Assembly (NCBI GenBank): GCA_023229505.1
Contig: JALNZD010000046.1
Coordinates: forward strand, 1-33,751
Length of the DNA stretch: 33,751 bases
From: Bacteroidales bacterium
GTDB lineage: Bacteria > Bacteroidota > Bacteroidia > Bacteroidales > JAGOPY01
Direction: 5' to 3'
Below the pieces are notes generated by a model. The model was given only the letters and a program-made list of their open reading frames with translations. It did not search any database and was not told the DNA's origin. Positions within the stretch are counted from its first letter, which is position 1. Each line of letters starts with the position of its first letter. The translations under genes and the position numbers were made by a program. Positions 6,385-15,168 of this stretch are shown one piece after another.

Positions 6385-6999
6385 CTATTCCTTTGATGTG
6401 GTTCCGGAAGAAGCTCCGGGAAAAGCAAGGGCTTCGGTTAAAACAAAAGCTGCCTGGAGCCAGGATGTGGGGCATAGCGGAAAACATTCCATGCAGTCGT
6501 GGCACTCCTTAGATGCTATTTCCGGAATGAAACTAATCTCTTTGTTTATTCCCCTGTCGATAAATCCAACGGCGTTCAGCTTCTTTACCTCGGCACAGTA
6601 TCGGACACATAGGCCGCAATGGATGCAGAAAGAGGCCTCTTTTTCAAAACGATCTTTGTCTGCACCATATTCCCGGGCCATATCCTGCAATTGCTTTGAA
6701 TTCGGTGCATGAGCCAGCAGCAGCTCCAGGATGGTTTTGCGAATTCTGTCTATCTTCTCAGACCGGGTTCTTACCACCAGGTTTTCTTCAACCGGGTAAA
6801 CACAGGAAACCACGAGCTTTGCGGAATTGCCGGATCCTGCTTCGACGATGCAAAGCCGGCAACCACCAAAAGGTATCAGTTTTTCGTGGTGACAGAGTTT
6901 GGGTATGGATATCCCTGCACCCTGGGCTGCCTCCAGGACTGTGGTCCCTTCCCTTGCATTGACTTGTTTTCCATCGATCTGTAAAAGGATATCCTTCAT
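6385..6999 (-). CDS. bamI: BamI, NuoG-like Fe-S subunit of class II benzoyl-CoA reductase
   Basis: This 204-residue protein corresponds to the N-terminal Fe-S part of NuoG/HydA. A plant-type [2Fe-2S] domain has Cys36, Cys47, Cys50 and Cys66 (motif CHHEKLIPFGGCRLC). Two [4Fe-4S] motifs follow at Cys125/128/131/135 (CIHCGLCVRYC) and Cys166/169/172/176 (CHDCMECFPLCP). It starts 1 bp after the bamH stop, so translation is probably coupled. In the Geobacter metallireducens system the BamGHI module is thought to connect the reductase to NADH or another carrier for electron bifurcation/confurcation. No molybdopterin domain is present, as expected for the short form. Confidence 0.92.
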   Translation of the reverse strand: MKDILLQIDGKQVNAREGTTVLEAAQGAGISIPKLCHHEKLIPFGGCRLCIVEAGSGNSAKLVVSCVYPVEENLVVRTRSEKIDRIRKTILELLLAHAPNSKQLQDMAREYGADKDRFEKEASFCIHCGLCVRYCAEVKKLNAVGFIDRGINKEISFIPEIASKECHDCMECFPLCPTSWLQAAFVLTEALAFPGASSGTTSKE

Positions 7000-7000
7000 A

Positions 7001-8923
7001 CTAATTGCTGCTACCGGTTATCATTCGTTCTTCTTCAGGAACAGGAGAAGGCACTGGTCCGCCGGAGATCTTTTTCACCGCACTAAAGCGGGCGGGGCAA
7101 ACTTCAAAGCAAGTTCCGCAATTTGTACATTTCTCCTGGTCAATTATATGGATCTTTTTCTTTTCACCATCAATCGCGTCGACAGGGCACTTTTTAAAGC
7201 AGATCATACAGGCCCTGCACTTTTCCGGGTCAATATAATATTTGATCAGCTCCTTGCAGTATAAAGCCGGACATCTTTTCTCCCTGATATGTGCCTCATA
7301 TTCATCCCTGAAATAGCGTAACGTACTTAGAAACGGGTTTGGGGCACTCTTACCGAGGGCACAGAGGGAGGCTTCCATGGCTGTTTCGGACAACACTTCC
7401 AAAAGTTCGATGTCGCCTTCTTTTCCCTTTCCTTCGGTGATATTGGTGAGAATCTTATTCATCTGTCTCAGGCCTTCACGGCAGGGGACACATTTGCCGC
7501 AGCTTTCATCGGTGAGGAAATTAATGAAGTACCTGGCGACATCAACCATACAGGTAGCTTCGTCCATTACGATCATGCCACCAGACCCCATCATTGAGCC
7601 GGCCCCGGTCAGTTCATCAAAACCAACTTCCAGGTCTAACTGTTCCTCGGGGATACAGCCTCCGGACGGCCCTCCTGTCTGCACTGCTTTGAACTTCTTG
7701 CCTCCGGGAATTCCACCGCCTATCTTATAGATAATATCTCTGAGGGTCATACCCATGGGTACTTCAACAAGGCCGGTATTGGTAATTTTACCAACCAGGG
7801 AGAATATCTTTGTACCCTTGCTTCCTTCAGTTCCTATCTGAGTAAACCAGTCAGCGCCTTTATTGATGATAAGCGGCACATTCGCCCATGTCTCAACATT
7901 ATTCAACACGCTGGGTTTATCCCAGAGGCCCCTGATGTTGGAGCGGACATACTTCGGCCTTGGCTCTCCGACCCTGCCTTCCAATGCAGTCATCAGAGCA
8001 GTTGATTCACCACAGACGAAAGCGCCGGCCCCCTGGTGCACTTTAACAGCGAAGTCAAATCCTGAGCCAAGGATGTTTTTCCCCAGTAATCCATACTGCT
8101 CAGCCTGCCTGATCGCGAGGTTGATATTCTCTACAGCCAGGGGGTATTCCTGCCTCACGTAAATATAGCCTTCATGGGACCCGATTGCATAGGCTCCAAT
8201 GATCAAACCTTCAAGGACTGAATGAGGGTTTCCTTCAAGGAGAGCCCTGTCCATATAAGCTCCCGGATCTCCTTCATCTGCATTTACGATTACATATTTT
8301 ATTTTTTCAGGGGCATCGCGGGATCCTTCCCATTTTCTCCCTGTAAGAAAGCCGCCGCCGCCCCTTCCTCTCAGTTCAGATTTTTTCACTTCCTCCAGGA
8401 CTTCTTCAGGAGTCATCCCTGCAAGTACTTTGGATATTGCTGAATAACCTCCAATTGCCACGTAATCATCGATGCTTTTGGGATCAATACTGCCGTTGGA
8501 TCCGAAAACAAGCCGCTTCTGGTTTTTGTAGAAAGGGATTTCAGATTCAGAAACTATTTTTTTATCTGTTTCGGGGTCAGTATAGAGCAGACGATCTATG
8601 ACCTTTTTCCCATTTACAGCCTCAGAGACAATTTCCGGAACATCCTCAGGTTTTATTTGTAAATATGTAGTTTCACCCGGGTGATTAACAATAATAGGAC
8701 CCCTCTCACAAAAACCATGACAACCTGTCTTCCTGATTTCAACTTCATCACTTAAGCCCTGTTTTTTAATCTCCTCTTCAATTCCGGCACCAACTTCTTC
8801 ACTACCTGAAGCATTGCAGGCAGAACCGGAGCAGAGTGTTATACATGGTTTATTTGGATCTCTTTTGGATAATATTTCCTGCCGGAATTTCTTTAATTCT
8901 TCAGGTGTATTTAACCGTATCAT
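7001..8923 (-). CDS. bamH: BamH, NuoF-like NADH/FMN subunit
   Basis: The 640-residue protein has four parts. A thioredoxin-like [2Fe-2S] domain carries Cys31, Cys36, Cys68 and Cys72. The NuoF core has the FMN/NADH glycine loop ELRGRGGGGFLTGRKW. The NADH_4Fe-4S region contains SCGKCVPCREG and a later Cys in SLCALGKSAPNP. A C-terminal bacterial ferredoxin domain has CRACMICFKKCP and CTNCGTCFEVCP. This is the layout of NADH-binding HydB/NfnB-like subunits of bifurcating complexes and matches BamH in length and order. It is the expected NADH site of the complex, feeding electrons through BamG, BamI and the Hdr-like subunits. It lies 9 bp from bamG. Confidence 0.95.
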   Translation of the reverse strand: MIRLNTPEELKKFRQEILSKRDPNKPCITLCSGSACNASGSEEVGAGIEEEIKKQGLSDEVEIRKTGCHGFCERGPIIVNHPGETTYLQIKPEDVPEIVSEAVNGKKVIDRLLYTDPETDKKIVSESEIPFYKNQKRLVFGSNGSIDPKSIDDYVAIGGYSAISKVLAGMTPEEVLEEVKKSELRGRGGGGFLTGRKWEGSRDAPEKIKYVIVNADEGDPGAYMDRALLEGNPHSVLEGLIIGAYAIGSHEGYIYVRQEYPLAVENINLAIRQAEQYGLLGKNILGSGFDFAVKVHQGAGAFVCGESTALMTALEGRVGEPRPKYVRSNIRGLWDKPSVLNNVETWANVPLIINKGADWFTQIGTEGSKGTKIFSLVGKITNTGLVEVPMGMTLRDIIYKIGGGIPGGKKFKAVQTGGPSGGCIPEEQLDLEVGFDELTGAGSMMGSGGMIVMDEATCMVDVARYFINFLTDESCGKCVPCREGLRQMNKILTNITEGKGKEGDIELLEVLSETAMEASLCALGKSAPNPFLSTLRYFRDEYEAHIREKRCPALYCKELIKYYIDPEKCRACMICFKKCPVDAIDGEKKKIHIIDQEKCTNCGTCFEVCPARFSAVKKISGGPVPSPVPEEERMITGSSN

Positions 8924-8932
8924 AATTCCCCC

Positions 8933-9385
8933 CTATTCATAGCTTTTTAACACCCCGGCTGTTTTGCTTACCGAGACCTTACCGTGAGTCTTCCCATTGA
9001 TCTCGATCACCGGCCCCAGAGCACAGCATCCAAGACAGTTAACAGTTTCAAGGCTGAATTTCATTTCCACATCCGTTTCGCCGGGTTTAATTCCGGTCAG
9101 GTCTTCCACCGTTTCGAGGATACGGTTTGCACCACGAACATGACAGGCAGTACCAACACAAATGTGAATTTCATGACGTCCTTTAGGAACTAAATTAAAA
9201 GCTTTATAAAAAGTAGCTATATGCTGTATCCGGGTAAAAGGCACTTGTAATTTTTGGCTGACCCTCTCAAGGGCTTCCCTGGGGAGCCAATGATTTTCGC
9301 TCTGGATCTCAAGTAATACCTGGATGAGTGAACTGGCTTCGCCCTGGTGCTTATCTATGATCTGATCGATTCTTTCGTTATCCAT
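8933..9385 (-). CDS. bamG: BamG, NuoE-like [2Fe-2S] subunit
   Basis: This 150-residue thioredoxin-like ferredoxin carries the NuoE cluster ligands Cys76, Cys81 (CVGTAC), Cys117 and Cys121 (CLGCC), after a helical N-terminal domain containing the family's NHWLPREALERVS segment. It is expected to sit on BamH and relay electrons from FMN. The order bamG-bamH-bamI is the same as in Geobacter. The gap to bamF (87 bp) is one of the larger ones in the operon and is filled by heptameric repeats. Confidence 0.93.
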   Translation of the reverse strand: MDNERIDQIIDKHQGEASSLIQVLLEIQSENHWLPREALERVSQKLQVPFTRIQHIATFYKAFNLVPKGRHEIHICVGTACHVRGANRILETVEDLTGIKPGETDVEMKFSLETVNCLGCCALGPVIEINGKTHGKVSVSKTAGVLKSYE

Positions 9386-9472
9386 ATTCTAAATTAAATT
9401 CCAAATTCCAAATTCCAAGCGGACTTGCCCGCAAAACTTGGAGCTGGGGCTTTGAATTTATTGTTTGGGGCT
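9386..9472 (-). repeat. Heptameric repeat and hairpin in the bamF-bamG spacer
   Basis: After the bamG start the spacer runs as heptamers (ATTCTAA, then ATTCCAA three times in a row). It continues into an imperfect hairpin, CCAAGCGG...CCGC...CTTGG (about 9415-9441). The rest is AT-rich. No gene fits here. Confidence 0.65.
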
Positions 9473-10240
9473 TCATGCAAGCGTATAACATTTGCTGTGT
9501 ACATCGTACCTGACCAATCCCAGCCTTGATGAACCGATCATGTGCCGTGCTAATTCTGACGGGCTCAGGCCTAAAGAATCAGCGATCTCACCTGTCGAAA
9601 GGGGTTTTTCCCCAAGGAGTGACGTAATTTGGCTTATTGCCAGTTTATCTGCAATTAATTCTTCAAACAATCTTTTAAATTCGTCACTATTGAAAAACCC
9701 GTGATACGCTTCTTCGGTTCTGTCCGGTACACGGAGCTTCTGCGTCAACACGAGCTTGATGTAGGGGATGAGCTTATTTACCGCTTCAAATTTAAATGCC
9801 AATGCCTGATTGTCCATGCCTTCGGCTTTTCCAAGAGGTCCCAACTTCGTAACCTCCGCGCTGTATTCATTCATAAAATTGGCAAAGCGGATCCCTTCGC
9901 CGGCAGATACCCATTCAAGCCTCAATCGTTCGGGAAAAATGCCGATGCACTCAAGTAATTTTTTGCATACCTGAACCATGCTGAATGTGTTGAAATTCCC
10001 CTGAGTAACATAGTGGCAATCGCAAAGATGGCAGCCACCTATAAATATGCCGTCGATCCCATTGTTAAAAGCCCGGATTATATGCAGCAGGTCAACCCTG
10101 GAAGAGCACATCACCCTGATGAGCCTTATATGCGGGGGATATTGAAAACGGGAAACACCGCAAAGGTCGGCCCCTCCGTAGCAGCACCAATTACATACGA
10201 TGCCTATCATTTTTGGCTGAAAGTTATGTTCTGTACTCAT
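9473..10240 (-). CDS. bamF: BamF, MvhD-like electron-transfer subunit with C-terminal winged-helix-like tail
   Basis: The N-terminal 140 residues are an MvhD/FlpD [2Fe-2S] domain with Cys16/19/20/27 (VCNWCCYGGADLCG), Cys45 (CSSRVD) and Cys70/73/75 (GCHLCDCHY). MvhD-type proteins bridge an electron source to the HdrA flavin subunit, here BamE. The last 50 residues (about 205-255; KPLSTGEIADSLGLSPSELA then LGLVRYD) look like a winged helix-turn-helix, whether for DNA or protein contact is unknown. All key positions are ordinary Cys codons; from memory, some BamF orthologues carry selenocysteine, so this would be a Cys variant. The gene lies between bamE and bamG, as in Geobacter. Confidence 0.92.
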   Translation of the reverse strand: MSTEHNFQPKMIGIVCNWCCYGGADLCGVSRFQYPPHIRLIRVMCSSRVDLLHIIRAFNNGIDGIFIGGCHLCDCHYVTQGNFNTFSMVQVCKKLLECIGIFPERLRLEWVSAGEGIRFANFMNEYSAEVTKLGPLGKAEGMDNQALAFKFEAVNKLIPYIKLVLTQKLRVPDRTEEAYHGFFNSDEFKRLFEELIADKLAISQITSLLGEKPLSTGEIADSLGLSPSELARHMIGSSRLGLVRYDVHSKCYTLA

Positions 10241-10248
10241 TTTTTCTC

Positions 10249-10283
10249 ATTTCAAATTCCAAGCTCCAAATTACAAATTACAA
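10249..10283 (-). repeat. Heptameric repeat overlapping the bamE stop
   Basis: Five consecutive 7-bp units (ATTTCAA, ATTCCAA, GCTCCAA, ATTACAA, ATTACAA) fill the bamE-bamF spacer and run into the bamE stop codon (10280-10278). They have the same period and similar composition as the repeats at 9386, 14552 and 24826. Confidence 0.75.
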
Positions 10284-13200
10284 ATCCGTTGCCGCGTCGA
10301 TCTGGCAAAACAGCTCTTCATCGGTATAGTGTTTCAGCGAAATTGCTGAAGTCGGACACACCGCGTTACAAAGGCCATCTCCTTTGCAGAGAACAGAATT
10401 AACAGCAGCCTTTTTGCCTTTTGGCGTATCCTGAAACTCTATCGCACCATAGGTACACACGGAGATGCATGCCCCGCACGCTACACAATCATTCTCCTTC
10501 ACCTCGCAAACAGAGCCGGAAGCGGTGACCGTGTCCTGTGACAGAAGAGTTACAGCCCGTCCGGCAGCGCCATAAGCCTGGCTGATAGTTTCCGATATAT
10601 GCTTGGGATAGTGAGCTGTTCCACACAGAAAAATACCTTCAGCGGCAAAGTCAACTGGTCTTAATTTAACATGCGCTTCCTGGAAGAAACCATCCTGGCC
10701 CATGCCGACCTTGAATAACTGTGCTACTTCCAGGCTGCCTGCCGAAGGAATGACGGCAGCAGCCAATGCTAACAGATCGGCATCTATGGCAAGCCTCTTA
10801 CCTAAGATCGGATCCTGAACAATAACCCGTAAAATTTCTTTTCCTTCTTGTGTTAAAGCTTCCACCTGAGGCTTATCATCCGGTTCATACCGGATGAATT
10901 TTACATCTTTGTCAGACGCTTTACGGTAATAATCTTCACTGAATCCATAGGTCCTCATATCTCTGAAGAGAATGTAGATATCCAGTTTCGGGTTTATCTC
11001 TTTTAGTTTCAGGGCATTCTTTACAGAATGGCTGCAGCATACGCGGCTGCAGTAATTTCTGTCTTCCTGTCTGCACCCGACACATTGGATCATCACCAGG
11101 TTCTTAGCGTCAGTTAATCTTTTTTCTCCCCTGGCGATATGCTCGCCCAACTCCACCGAAGTAATTACCTTATCATTTTTCCCGTAAAGGTATTCTGTGG
11201 GTTTGTATTCGTCAGCACCAGTAGCAAGGATGGCTGCACCATGTTTAATATTTTTGATCCTTCCTTCAGATTTTACGGTAGTCAGAAAATTTCCCACATA
11301 ACCGGAAACATCTGTGATGACAGCATCATGAGATACATATATTAAAGGGTGCTGATAAACCTTACGTATCAGATCGCGCAAATATTCCAGAACATCCATG
11401 CCCTCCAGTGTAGTAGGAATTCTCAGTGCCATTCCTCCCATGTTTGCATTCTTTTCCAGCAGGTGAACCTCAAATCCCTGATTGGCCAAGCTCAGGGCAC
11501 TGGTCATCCCGGCCAGGCCTCCTCCGACCACTAGTGCCGTTTTGTTGACGGGCAGTTTGAATTCCTGCAGGGATTCCAGATTGATAGTCCGGGCTACCGA
11601 CATTCTGACGATGTCCTTTGCTTTTTGTGTAGCCTCTTCCTTTTGTTTGGAATGGACCCAGGAGCAGTGCTCCCTGATATTCGCCATGTCGAATAAATAT
11701 TGATTGATTCCCCCTTCCCGCAGTGTGTCCCTAAACAACGGCTCATGGGTCCTGGGGGTGCAGGCTGCGACAACCACGCGATTTAGCCCTTTTTCTTTGA
11801 TTGTGTTAGATATTTGCTGGGCAGCATCCGTAGAACAGATAAAAAGGCCTTCTTCTGCGTGCACCACGCCATTAAGTGTTTTTGCATAATCAACCACGGA
11901 AGGAATGTCGACGACCCGTCCGATATTGGCGCCGCAATGGCAGGCAAAGACACCTACCCGGAGCTCTTCCTCAGAGACATCCCTTTCCGCAGGATAAACG
12001 CGTTCCCTGGATAGGTTTCCCCGTCTGGATCTCAGCAACTCACCGGTGAGGGCATTCGCACCGCTGGCTGTTACGACTGACTCGGGGATATCCATGGGGC
12101 CTGCGAAAGCTCCGCTGATGAAGACGCCCGGGCGGGAGGTCTTGATGGGATTCGTGGGATCGGTCTTGCAAAATCCATGGGAATTGAGTTCGATGCCGAA
12201 TGTATCAGCGAACTGCTTCACACCTGCGGGAGGGTTTAATCCAACACCCAATACCACAAGATCGAACTCCTCCTCTTTAACCCCGTCAGCGTCGGTGGCA
12301 TATTTTATGGTTACATTCTTCGTTTCCGGGATCTCTCTTCCTATCGATACATAGCTTCTTACAAAGCTGACCCCGGGAAAGTTCTCTGCTCTTTGATAGA
12401 ATCGCTCGAAATCCTTGCCGTATGACCTTATATCATTGTGAAATATCGTCGCCTTCGTATCAGCGTCGTGGTCTTTAGCCAGTATCACCTGTTTTTGGAT
12501 ATAGGTGCAGCAGACTGATGAACAATAACTGTTGCCTTTCTCGAGGACCTGCCTGGAGCCGACACAGTGGATCCATGCGATCTTCTTAGGATGCTTCAGG
12601 TCGGATGGCCGCAGAATTTCACCGGCATGCGGACCAGTGGCACAGAGCAGCCGTTCAAAATCAAGGCTGGTGACCACGTTTGAAATCTTTCCGTAGCCAT
12701 AATCGCCCCTTAATCCCGGATCAAACACCTCGTAACCTGGAGCCAGAACTATTGCCCCTACTTTTATTATTCTCTTCTCCGCTGTTTGATGCAGATCTAT
12801 GGCGTTGTTTTTACAGATACCAACGCAAATAGAACATTTCTTGTCTTTAAGGAAAAGGCAGCTTTCATCTATATAAGGGTTAAGGGGAACTGCCTGAGGG
12901 AAGTATATATGGATAGCTTTATTCTGGGATAAGTCCTGATTGAACGGGTCAGAGATATGAACAGGGCAGTACTCCGTACAGACAGTACAACCTGTGCATT
13001 TGCTCTCTATAATGTATCGGGGTTTTTTATTCAGAGTTACGGTGAAGTCTCCTGCGTCTCCTTCTACATTTACAACTTCAGTATAGGTCAGAATTTCTAT
13101 ATTGGGATGCCTGTCGCATTCAATAAACTTGGGAGATTCTATGCACATAGAGCAGTCATTCGTGGGAAAGGTCTTATCAAGCTGGGCCATCTTGCCGCCA

Positions 13201-13361
13201 ATGGTAGGTGCTTTCTCAACCAAATAAACCTTATAGCCTGTATTGGCAAGATCAAGAGCGGCCTGAATACCGCTGATCCCTCCACCAACAACAATAACAT
13301 CTCCGAAATTGTCCTCTGCAGGCATATTAAAAAGTTGCTCCTCAAATAGTTCTTTTTCCAC
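10278..13361 (-). CDS. bamE: BamE, double HdrA-like flavin/Fe-S subunit
   Basis: The 1027-residue protein is two HdrA-like halves in tandem. The first FAD motif is VVGGGISG (24-31), followed by the HdrA cysteines (CSMC at 70-73) and ferredoxin motifs at Cys122/125/128/132 and Cys168/176/179/183. The second FAD motif (VVGGGLAGMTSAL) is near residue 612. A C-terminal ferredoxin domain holds CVACGACISVC and CKGDGLCNAVCP, the latter with Asp in place of the second Cys. HdrA flavins are the known bifurcation site in Hdr complexes, so BamE is the likely place where ferredoxin and low-potential electrons are split. I use the GTG at 13361, which has AGAAGGA 8 bp upstream; an ATG at 13325 is the alternative. 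Confidence 0.95.
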   Translation of the reverse strand: MEKELFEEQLFNMPAEDNFGDVIVVGGGISGIQAALDLANTGYKVYLVEKAPTIGGKMAQLDKTFPTNDCSMCIESPKFIECDRHPNIEILTYTEVVNVEGDAGDFTVTLNKKPRYIIESKCTGCTVCTEYCPVHISDPFNQDLSQNKAIHIYFPQAVPLNPYIDESCLFLKDKKCSICVGICKNNAIDLHQTAEKRIIKVGAIVLAPGYEVFDPGLRGDYGYGKISNVVTSLDFERLLCATGPHAGEILRPSDLKHPKKIAWIHCVGSRQVLEKGNSYCSSVCCTYIQKQVILAKDHDADTKATIFHNDIRSYGKDFERFYQRAENFPGVSFVRSYVSIGREIPETKNVTIKYATDADGVKEEEFDLVVLGVGLNPPAGVKQFADTFGIELNSHGFCKTDPTNPIKTSRPGVFISGAFAGPMDIPESVVTASGANALTGELLRSRRGNLSRERVYPAERDVSEEELRVGVFACHCGANIGRVVDIPSVVDYAKTLNGVVHAEEGLFICSTDAAQQISNTIKEKGLNRVVVAACTPRTHEPLFRDTLREGGINQYLFDMANIREHCSWVHSKQKEEATQKAKDIVRMSVARTINLESLQEFKLPVNKTALVVGGGLAGMTSALSLANQGFEVHLLEKNANMGGMALRIPTTLEGMDVLEYLRDLIRKVYQHPLIYVSHDAVITDVSGYVGNFLTTVKSEGRIKNIKHGAAILATGADEYKPTEYLYGKNDKVITSVELGEHIARGEKRLTDAKNLVMIQCVGCRQEDRNYCSRVCCSHSVKNALKLKEINPKLDIYILFRDMRTYGFSEDYYRKASDKDVKFIRYEPDDKPQVEALTQEGKEILRVIVQDPILGKRLAIDADLLALAAAVIPSAGSLEVAQLFKVGMGQDGFFQEAHVKLRPVDFAAEGIFLCGTAHYPKHISETISQAYGAAGRAVTLLSQDTVTASGSVCEVKENDCVACGACISVCTYGAIEFQDTPKGKKAAVNSVLCKGDGLCNAVCPTSAISLKHYTDEELFCQIDAATDL

Positions 13362-13391
13362 TTCTCTATGTCCTTCTCAGGTTTCTTTGAT

Positions 13392-14546
13392 TCAGGAGAT
13401 CACTTCCTGAATAATTTCTGTTATGTCTTTTATCTCGATGGCTTTACTATCCTTCCGGGACAACAAGCTATCTTCAAAATTGGCGATGCAATATGGGCAG
13501 GAAGTAACCATCACTTCAGCCCCGGTCTCTATAGCTTGTTCTATTCTAAGGTCGGAGAATCTTTCACCCTTTGGAGTGTCCATCCAAATCCTGCCACCAC
13601 CACCACCACAGCACAGGCTATCTTCCATCGAATCAGCCATCTCGATCAGTTCTAAAGCAGATATTTTCTGTAATACCTTTCGGGGTTCATCATAAATGCC
13701 ATTATGCCGGCCCAGGTAACATGGATCATGATATGTAACTTTTTTCCCATACTCCTTGATAAGCTCAAGCCTTCCCTCATTAATAAGCTCGGATAAATAT
13801 TGGGCGATATGGACCACCTCAAAGTGTACCATAAATTCAGGATACTCGTTTTTAAAAGTATGGTAGCAATGAGGGGAAGAAACAAGAATTCTCTTCACAC
13901 CATTATCAATAAAGGTTTTGATGTTCTCTTTCGCTAAATGTTTGAATAATTCCTCGTCACCCGTTTTGCGGATACTTTCTCCACAGCAATTCTCCCTGGA
14001 GCCCAGTATCCCGAAATTTACTCCTGCTTTTTTAAGGATATTGGCTGTGGCGGCGGCTACCTTTTTTAATCTTGGGTCATAACTGAGATAGCAACCGGGA
14101 AAATATAAAATTTCCATGTCCCCTGTGAACTCTTTTACAGCAAGGCCTTCTGTCCAATCTGCCCTCTTTTTTCGGTCTGCAAAGAAAGGGTTACCTTCAG
14201 CTTTTAGGCTTGATCTTATGGAACGGATAGGATTGGCGGAAGCCGGATAAATACCATATTCAGTTGCAATCCTGCGCAAGGCTATCCCCGATTCTACCTG
14301 TCTCACGTCTCTGGGACACACCTTGGAGCATTTTCCGCAGGTAGTGCATCGCCAAATTTCTTCACCTTCTATCTCAGACATACCGAAAGTAGCCTCCCGG
14401 ACTATTTTGCGCATACTGAAATGTCTCAATTGATTCCATGGACAAACAACATCGCATTTCCCGCACTGGTAGCAAAATTTGAAAGCATCTCCACCCTTTT
14501 CCTTTATGATCTCAGCGATCTCTTTGTAGTCGGCTATATTTTCCAT
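13392..14546 (-). CDS. bamD: BamD, HdrD-like CCG-domain Fe-S subunit
   Basis: The 384-residue protein starts with two [4Fe-4S] ferredoxin motifs (Cys25/28/31/35 and Cys67/70/73/77). It continues with two CCG domains, one with PGCYLSY...NCCGE and one with HDPCYLGRHN...LCCGGGGG. Each CCG domain of HdrB/HdrD binds a non-cubane Fe-S cluster in methanogens. In the Bam complex it is expected to pass electrons between BamE and the BamBC core. The start is the ATG at 14546. It lies 30 bp ahead of bamE and is separated from bamC by a 61-bp heptamer-repeat spacer. Confidence 0.95.
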   Translation of the reverse strand: MENIADYKEIAEIIKEKGGDAFKFCYQCGKCDVVCPWNQLRHFSMRKIVREATFGMSEIEGEEIWRCTTCGKCSKVCPRDVRQVESGIALRRIATEYGIYPASANPIRSIRSSLKAEGNPFFADRKKRADWTEGLAVKEFTGDMEILYFPGCYLSYDPRLKKVAAATANILKKAGVNFGILGSRENCCGESIRKTGDEELFKHLAKENIKTFIDNGVKRILVSSPHCYHTFKNEYPEFMVHFEVVHIAQYLSELINEGRLELIKEYGKKVTYHDPCYLGRHNGIYDEPRKVLQKISALELIEMADSMEDSLCCGGGGGRIWMDTPKGERFSDLRIEQAIETGAEVMVTSCPYCIANFEDSLLSRKDSKAIEIKDITEIIQEVIS

Positions 14547-14551
14547 AATTC

Positions 14552-14600
14552 CAGTTCCCAGTTCCCAGTTTCAAGTTTCTAATTTCTAATTTCTAAATTC
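14552..14600 (-). repeat. Seven perfect-length heptamers in the bamC-bamD spacer
   Basis: The 61-bp spacer is almost entirely seven consecutive 7-bp units: CAGTTCC, CAGTTCC, CAGTTTC, AAGTTTC, TAATTTC, TAATTTC, TAAATTC. Each unit differs from its neighbour by at most two bases, so the sequence drifts gradually while the period is held exactly. Confidence 0.85.
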
Positions 14601-14607
14601 ATGCGTT

Positions 14608-15168
14608 TTATACCTGCCCCTTCTTTGACAAAGACATTCGGGCAACGATATTCATTATTTTAAGCAATCCATATTTGTTTGCCAATGATTCCAGTCCTAT
14701 CTCCAACTCATCCTGCTTCTCTTCTTCTTCTTCTATTTCTTCTTCCCTTTCTTCGTATATCAGGGCTTCATTTAAGCACCACTGCACACACAAGGGCTTT
14801 TCCTGTGGTGGATCACTTTCGCACATATCGCATTTTAGAGGAAGACCCGAATCAGGTTCTTTGAACACGTCTCTTGATGAGCAGGAAGCCCGGCAGAAAG
14901 CACACTCGTCGTATTCCTTTCCGTCAATCGTATATTTGTCTCTGCCGGCACATTCGGCTACAGCATACTCACCCGCATAAACAGGAACATATATGTCCGC
15001 GATCGGATCACGGATCACGCGAATACGGGACCTCGCCGGATTATTGCTGCTGTATTTTGGTGTGGCGTGAAAAGCGGAGCAGATTACTTCACATGCCATG
15101 CACCCAACGCATTTATCAACATCAATTCTTATTGTTTTAATTGTTTTATTTTTCTTTTCACCCTTCAT
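14608..15168 (-). CDS. bamC: BamC, ferredoxin-like subunit of class II benzoyl-CoA reductase
   Basis: This 186-residue Fe-S protein has CVGCMACEVIC (Cys20/23/26/30), then CAFCRASC, CDMC and CVQWC groups, giving ligands for about three [4Fe-4S] clusters in the HybA/DmsB style. It is the electron-transfer partner of BamB in the catalytic core. I start at the ATG at 15168, which overlaps the bamB stop by 11 bp (translational coupling); an in-frame start further upstream, inside bamB, would add an implausible basic extension. A run of glutamates (about residues 136-148, EREEEIEEEEEK) lies before the C-terminal helix and is unusually acidic. Confidence 0.93.
   Translation of the reverse strand: MKGEKKNKTIKTIRIDVDKCVGCMACEVICSAFHATPKYSSNNPARSRIRVIRDPIADIYVPVYAGEYAVAECAGRDKYTIDGKEYDECAFCRASCSSRDVFKEPDSGLPLKCDMCESDPPQEKPLCVQWCLNEALIYEEREEEIEEEEEKQDELEIGLESLANKYGLLKIMNIVARMSLSKKGQV

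Noticed and set aside
6378..6392. Match of CATCGCCTATTC near the bamI stop to the palindromic repeat
   Set aside because: Only 12 bases agree and the flanks do not, so chance is the simplest explanation.
9473..10240. Selenocysteine in BamF
   Set aside because: All candidate positions are TGC or TGT; no in-frame TGA interrupts the gene.
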